A stretch of 64,000 nucleotides of DNA from the NCBI GenBank assembly GCA_951799425.1, contig OX637402.1, forward strand, positions 5,174,001-5,238,000, in the 5' to 3' direction. Both the position numbers and the translations under genes were made by a program. Positions within the stretch are counted from its first letter, which is position 1. Each line of letters begins with the position of its first letter. The DNA is from Ilex aquifolium (Eukaryota; Streptophyta; Magnoliopsida; Aquifoliales; Aquifoliaceae). Positions 60,994-64,000 of this stretch are shown here, piece by piece. The notes under the pieces were generated by a model that saw nothing but the letters and a program-made list of their open reading frames with translations, had not been told where the DNA came from and made no database searches.

Positions 60994-61638
60994 TTAAATT
61001 TTTTTTACATTTAACTCCATTTCAATGTCCTCCCCAAGTTGAAAAATGTGAATTTGAACACCATTCTTAGATGGCAAAATGACCTTGGGCTCGTTAGCCT
61101 CATGTGAGATGATATCCACATTAAATGTTTCGTAATCTAGAGTGGTGGAAGATTCAACATCAATATGCATTATATTGGTATGATCATCCTCAATACATTG
61201 ACTATGCTCAAAATGTTGTTCTTCATGCATAGCAATTATAGCATTAGTCAATGTATTAAGTTGATCTCTAATTTCAGAAAGTTGTTGGGCTACTTGGGCA
61301 TTGACTTCCATTTGGCATTGCATAAACTCTCAAAATGTATTTTCCCATTCTTGTTCGGTTGAGTCCTCATATGTTGGATAGTGGCAAAATTCATTTGGTG
61401 GTGTGAGATCAGATGAAAAATTATAAGGTTCATTCTCCCAACCATAACTCGGTGTAACATAATGGTTGGGATAAAAATTCAAATAGGCCAAAATTGAATT
61501 TGAACCTTCGCATGCAAAGTCTTGAACCGGATAATTTATTGGGCACTTACTAGTGATGTGCCCATACTCATCACAAATCTCACACACATTTTCAAAATAA
61601 GGGGCATTTAACACATTTTCATAAAAATTAGAAAACAT
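60994..61638 (-). pseudogene. Zinc-knuckle-only mini-gag of element F, one nonsense codon
   Basis: The frame from the ATG at 61638 reads about 102 codons, meets a TGA at 61330-61332, and then stays open in the same frame to 60994, about 215 codons in all. A CCHC knuckle (CEICDEYGHITSKC) lies near the N-terminus. A short coiled coil (VAQQLSEIRDQLNTL) follows after the stop codon. The Retrotrans_gag core, protease, RT and integrase are absent. It looks like an internally deleted Athila gag kept by a non-autonomous family. The single stop suggests recent loss of function, or else readthrough. Confidence 0.65.
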
Positions 61639-61760
61639 AACACAAAATACAAACTAAAATCAACTATTTACAAATTAGACGACATACCTTGGCCCGTGAT
61701 GAAAATCACGAGACTTACCTATGCCGCCCAAAATCACCTTTTGAACTCGACGCTTAACCT
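61639..61760 (-). mobile_element. Leader of element F
   Basis: About 120 bp between the primer site and the mini-gag start codon. No separate feature is seen. Confidence 0.6.
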
Positions 61761-61778
61761 TCCCCGGCAACGGCGCCA
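61761..61778 (-). other. tRNA-Asp primer-binding site of element F
   Basis: The minus strand reads TGGCGCCGTTGCCGGGGA, identical to the site of the young Athila element, four bases inside the 5' LTR. It places element F in or near the Athila lineage. Confidence 0.93.
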
Positions 61779-61782
61779 AAAA

Positions 61783-63608
61783 TGCTTGATTGTTCCGTTG
61801 TAGTATATTCTCTAATCTCCGCACATCACCCTCAAATGTGTATATGGCCTATGTGTGAAGGGGAGTGTCACTCTCCCTCGGAATTATGTCAAAAGAAATG
61901 GCAACAGAATGATGGATGAATGAAATGTACAAAATGTGTGTATGAACAAAAGTGCTCCACAAGCACAGAGAGACTTTCGAATGTCGTGTTTTACTTGAAA
62001 AAGTATTCCAAGGTCGTCTCCTCAAGGAAGGAAGGTGAGTCGTGTTTTTGATGAAAATGAAATGGGAAAAGTGTTGGCTAATCCAAAAGGTTCACTCCAA
62101 TGGGAATGCCAAGTCAACTCGAAACCTTCCTCCAATGGTGCATAGATGAATGATTGATTCGTGGGAAGGAAGAGATGAGATGGAAGTGAGGATCCAAGCA
62201 TAACTCATGACAAGGCTACGGGATATCATAGACTCACAATCGTGTCCACACACAACCCAGTAAACCGAACCATCGTACACCGAGGGGAGGAAAGAAGATG
62301 AGTTGAAATGGCATACCCAAGAGGAGGTCTCCCTTGGATTAGCCAACTTAAAGACTAGCTACTCATGAAAGCAAGAAAGAAATGCATAATGTAAAGAGAC
62401 AAGTAAAGGAAATGGAAATGAAAATGAGATGAAAATGAAACTTAGAACTAGTATTAATGCTAGGAAATGGTAAACTACAAAGAGAAGTTCATTTAACACT
62501 AAAATGGAAAAGTTGCAGAGAAGAGAATTAAAACCCAGCAAAGATTATGGAAATGCAAGAACATTGAATTAAACTTGGTTACACTATAATTAAAAGAGTT
62601 TAAAATGCAAGAAATAAAGATTACAAGAGAACTACAACTTACTGCAATGAAATGGGAGAAGAAATGCAAAAACATAAATTTTATCTCTATAGCACTATTC
62701 ATCATCTTCCTCCTTGAACTATTCCTAAGCTTAGGTAGCCACCCCCTTCAAAGCTTGTGGAATGCTGAATATATGGTGAAGACCTCTGCAATTTCCTCCG
62801 TGGAGGGTCCCCCTAGGTGTGTGATAGGCCTCCCATCCATAGGAGGCTGAGTTGATGCATTGCACAGGCTAGGACAAGCCTAGCCTGCAACCCACCATGC
62901 CTCCATCTTTCTCTCTCCTCCTCTCCCATCCTTCACCTTCCTTTGCTGACTTTGGGGGTGTAGGAGGCATGTATATATGTAGAATATGTCAGGGGGCAAG
63001 TGGGAGAATCATAGGTGGGACCCTCAAGCAAGTGGAGCATGAGTTGCAGGCGTTCTGGTCATTCTGGGTATAACCTGCTGGTAGAACGATGAAACCTACC
63101 GGTAGGTTTTACTCCAGTAGCCAAAACCTACCAGTAGATCTTTCCGGAAGGTGCTAGCTCTGGACCATTTTTTGTAGAATTGTCATAAATTTTGATCCAA
63201 CCATCCGATTGTGCTAAAATTTTGAAACAATATAGAGGACATCCAGATCTACAACATTCATGTTTTTCACTTTTTCAGATTCGAAGTTGATCATGGTCAA
63301 AAAGGAGGAAAACCGAGGTACTGCTACCAAATGGTGCGGGTGCTGGTGCCTATGTTACCAAGCATCGATACGTCCCTGATTTCTTTCACTTTTAAGCCTC
63401 CAAATCCTCATGTAATGTGTCCACGTCTTCACCACTCCTCCATACTTAGTTGCAAGGTTACAAAATCCATGATTTACACTATAATTACCTGCAACATCGA
63501 AATTTCAACATTATTCATAATTTCGGCTAACTCTAAGTACTTAAATGCAAAGCTAAGTTAAAATGCATGTAATGAGGCCTTTAAATATGCAATATTATGT
63601 GCTCATCA
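61783..63608 (-). mobile_element. 5' LTR of Athila-like element F
   Basis: 1826 bp, TGCTTGATTG to GTGCTCATCA, directly followed by the TSD TGGTG. A weak TATATAT lies at plus-strand 62972-62978, about 100 bp downstream (minus sense) of the palindrome cluster. It is homologous to 46588-48262 in inverse orientation. Confidence 0.92.
63071..63138. repeat. Palindrome cluster of the F 5' LTR (18-mer)
   Basis: AAACCTACCGGTAGGTTT, a perfect 18-bp palindrome, lies at 63092-63109, with ACCTGCTGGTAG before it and ACCTACCAGTAG after it. Confidence 0.92.
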
Positions 63609-63613
63609 TGGTG

Positions 63614-64000
63614 GTGGCGTCCAGGCAGTCCTAAACCGCCTTAAACCTCTTTCTTCACCCCATTGGTCCAAAGAAGATACAAAACCATCTTATTGGTCAG
63701 CAGGGAGTCTACCGCCTTAAGGGGTCACTCCAGTGCCTATAAATAGGCTGCTTCAGCTTCATTTTCAAGGGATTCACCCAGAGCTCAGTCCAGAAAGTGA
63801 GGAAGGATAGAAAGAGAGAAAAAGATAAGTGAGGCCCTGTCAGAATCACTTTCTAGCAATAATTGTCTCTACTTCTACATTTCTGTTTATCCTTTCTACT
63901 TGGAGGGTTGAACCTCTCCCACTTTTGTGTCCTAACCAGTAATAAGAGTGGCAGTGTTTCAGTTATTCCTCGGGGAAGGATTCATTTTGTATTTTGTTTC
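63614..64000 (+). mobile_element. LTR D3 of family D, right part
   Basis: It continues 53931-54204 after the F insertion. A TATAAATA box lies at 63738-63745, followed by the CTACTTGGAGGGTTGAACCTCT block shared with D1 (about 188) and D2. It runs off the window end. Confidence 0.8.

Noticed and set aside
1-64000. Host protein-coding, tRNA or rRNA genes
   Set aside because: No exon-intron structure with recognisable conserved domains and no RNA-gene signature was seen outside retrotransposon sequence. The tRNA-like strings at 25325 and 61761 are primer-binding sites only.

Overview
The window looks like repeat-rich, AT-rich nuclear DNA of a flowering plant. I saw no host gene with an intact structure and no rRNA, tRNA, CRISPR or bacterial-type gene. 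Almost every base that can be assigned belongs to LTR retrotransposons stacked inside one another. The evidence is plant-specific lineages (Athila-type Ty3/gypsy and SIRE-type Ty1/copia), tRNA-Asp and tRNA-iMet primer-binding sites, polypurine tracts, TG...CA termini and 5-bp target-site duplications (TSDs). I name the families A, B, C, D, E and F for this window only.

Layout. 1-6079: fragments of an Athila-like element D (LTR pieces 1-352 and 4744-6079), an unassigned block (353-894), a truncated family-B LTR (895-1842) and solo LTR A1 (1847-4041). 6080-15846: a pair of SIRE-like LTRs head to head (C' minus, C plus), solo LTR B2 (9175-11793), a tRNA-iMet primer site, a broken gag (12066-14057) and a non-coding stretch. 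15847-48482: a broken extra ORF (aORF) of element C, split by four insertions. These are a complete young Athila element (16646-26778), a complete but dead SIRE/copia element E (26921-41140, itself hit by solo LTRs B3 and A2), solo LTR B4 (41244-46252, hit by A3) and an F-family solo LTR (46588-48262). 48483-53930: an inverted, decayed relative of the C gag and non-coding region, hit by solo LTR A4. 53931-64000: a D-family LTR split by a non-autonomous Athila-like element F (54205-63608), whose 3' LTR is hit by solo LTR A5.

Only one product looks functional: the 1790-residue Gag-Pol of the Athila element at 19805-25177 (minus strand). It has all expected catalytic residues, and its two LTRs are 1431 bp each with no difference that I could find. 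Everything else that codes is a pseudogene.

The most interesting signal is not a gene. The LTRs of six otherwise different families (A, B, C, D, E, F) each carry a cluster of short, CpG-centred perfect palindromes (cores ACCGGT, TCCGGA, TTCGAA, CTCGAG, GGTATACC). In five of the six families the cluster lies just upstream of a TATA box. The motif differs between copies of one family at the same alignment position, the two palindrome arms change together, and in elements E and C the same motif is found both in the LTR and upstream of the aORF. This looks like a fast-changing cis-regulatory or recognition system shared by unrelated retrotransposons. The young Athila element lacks it.
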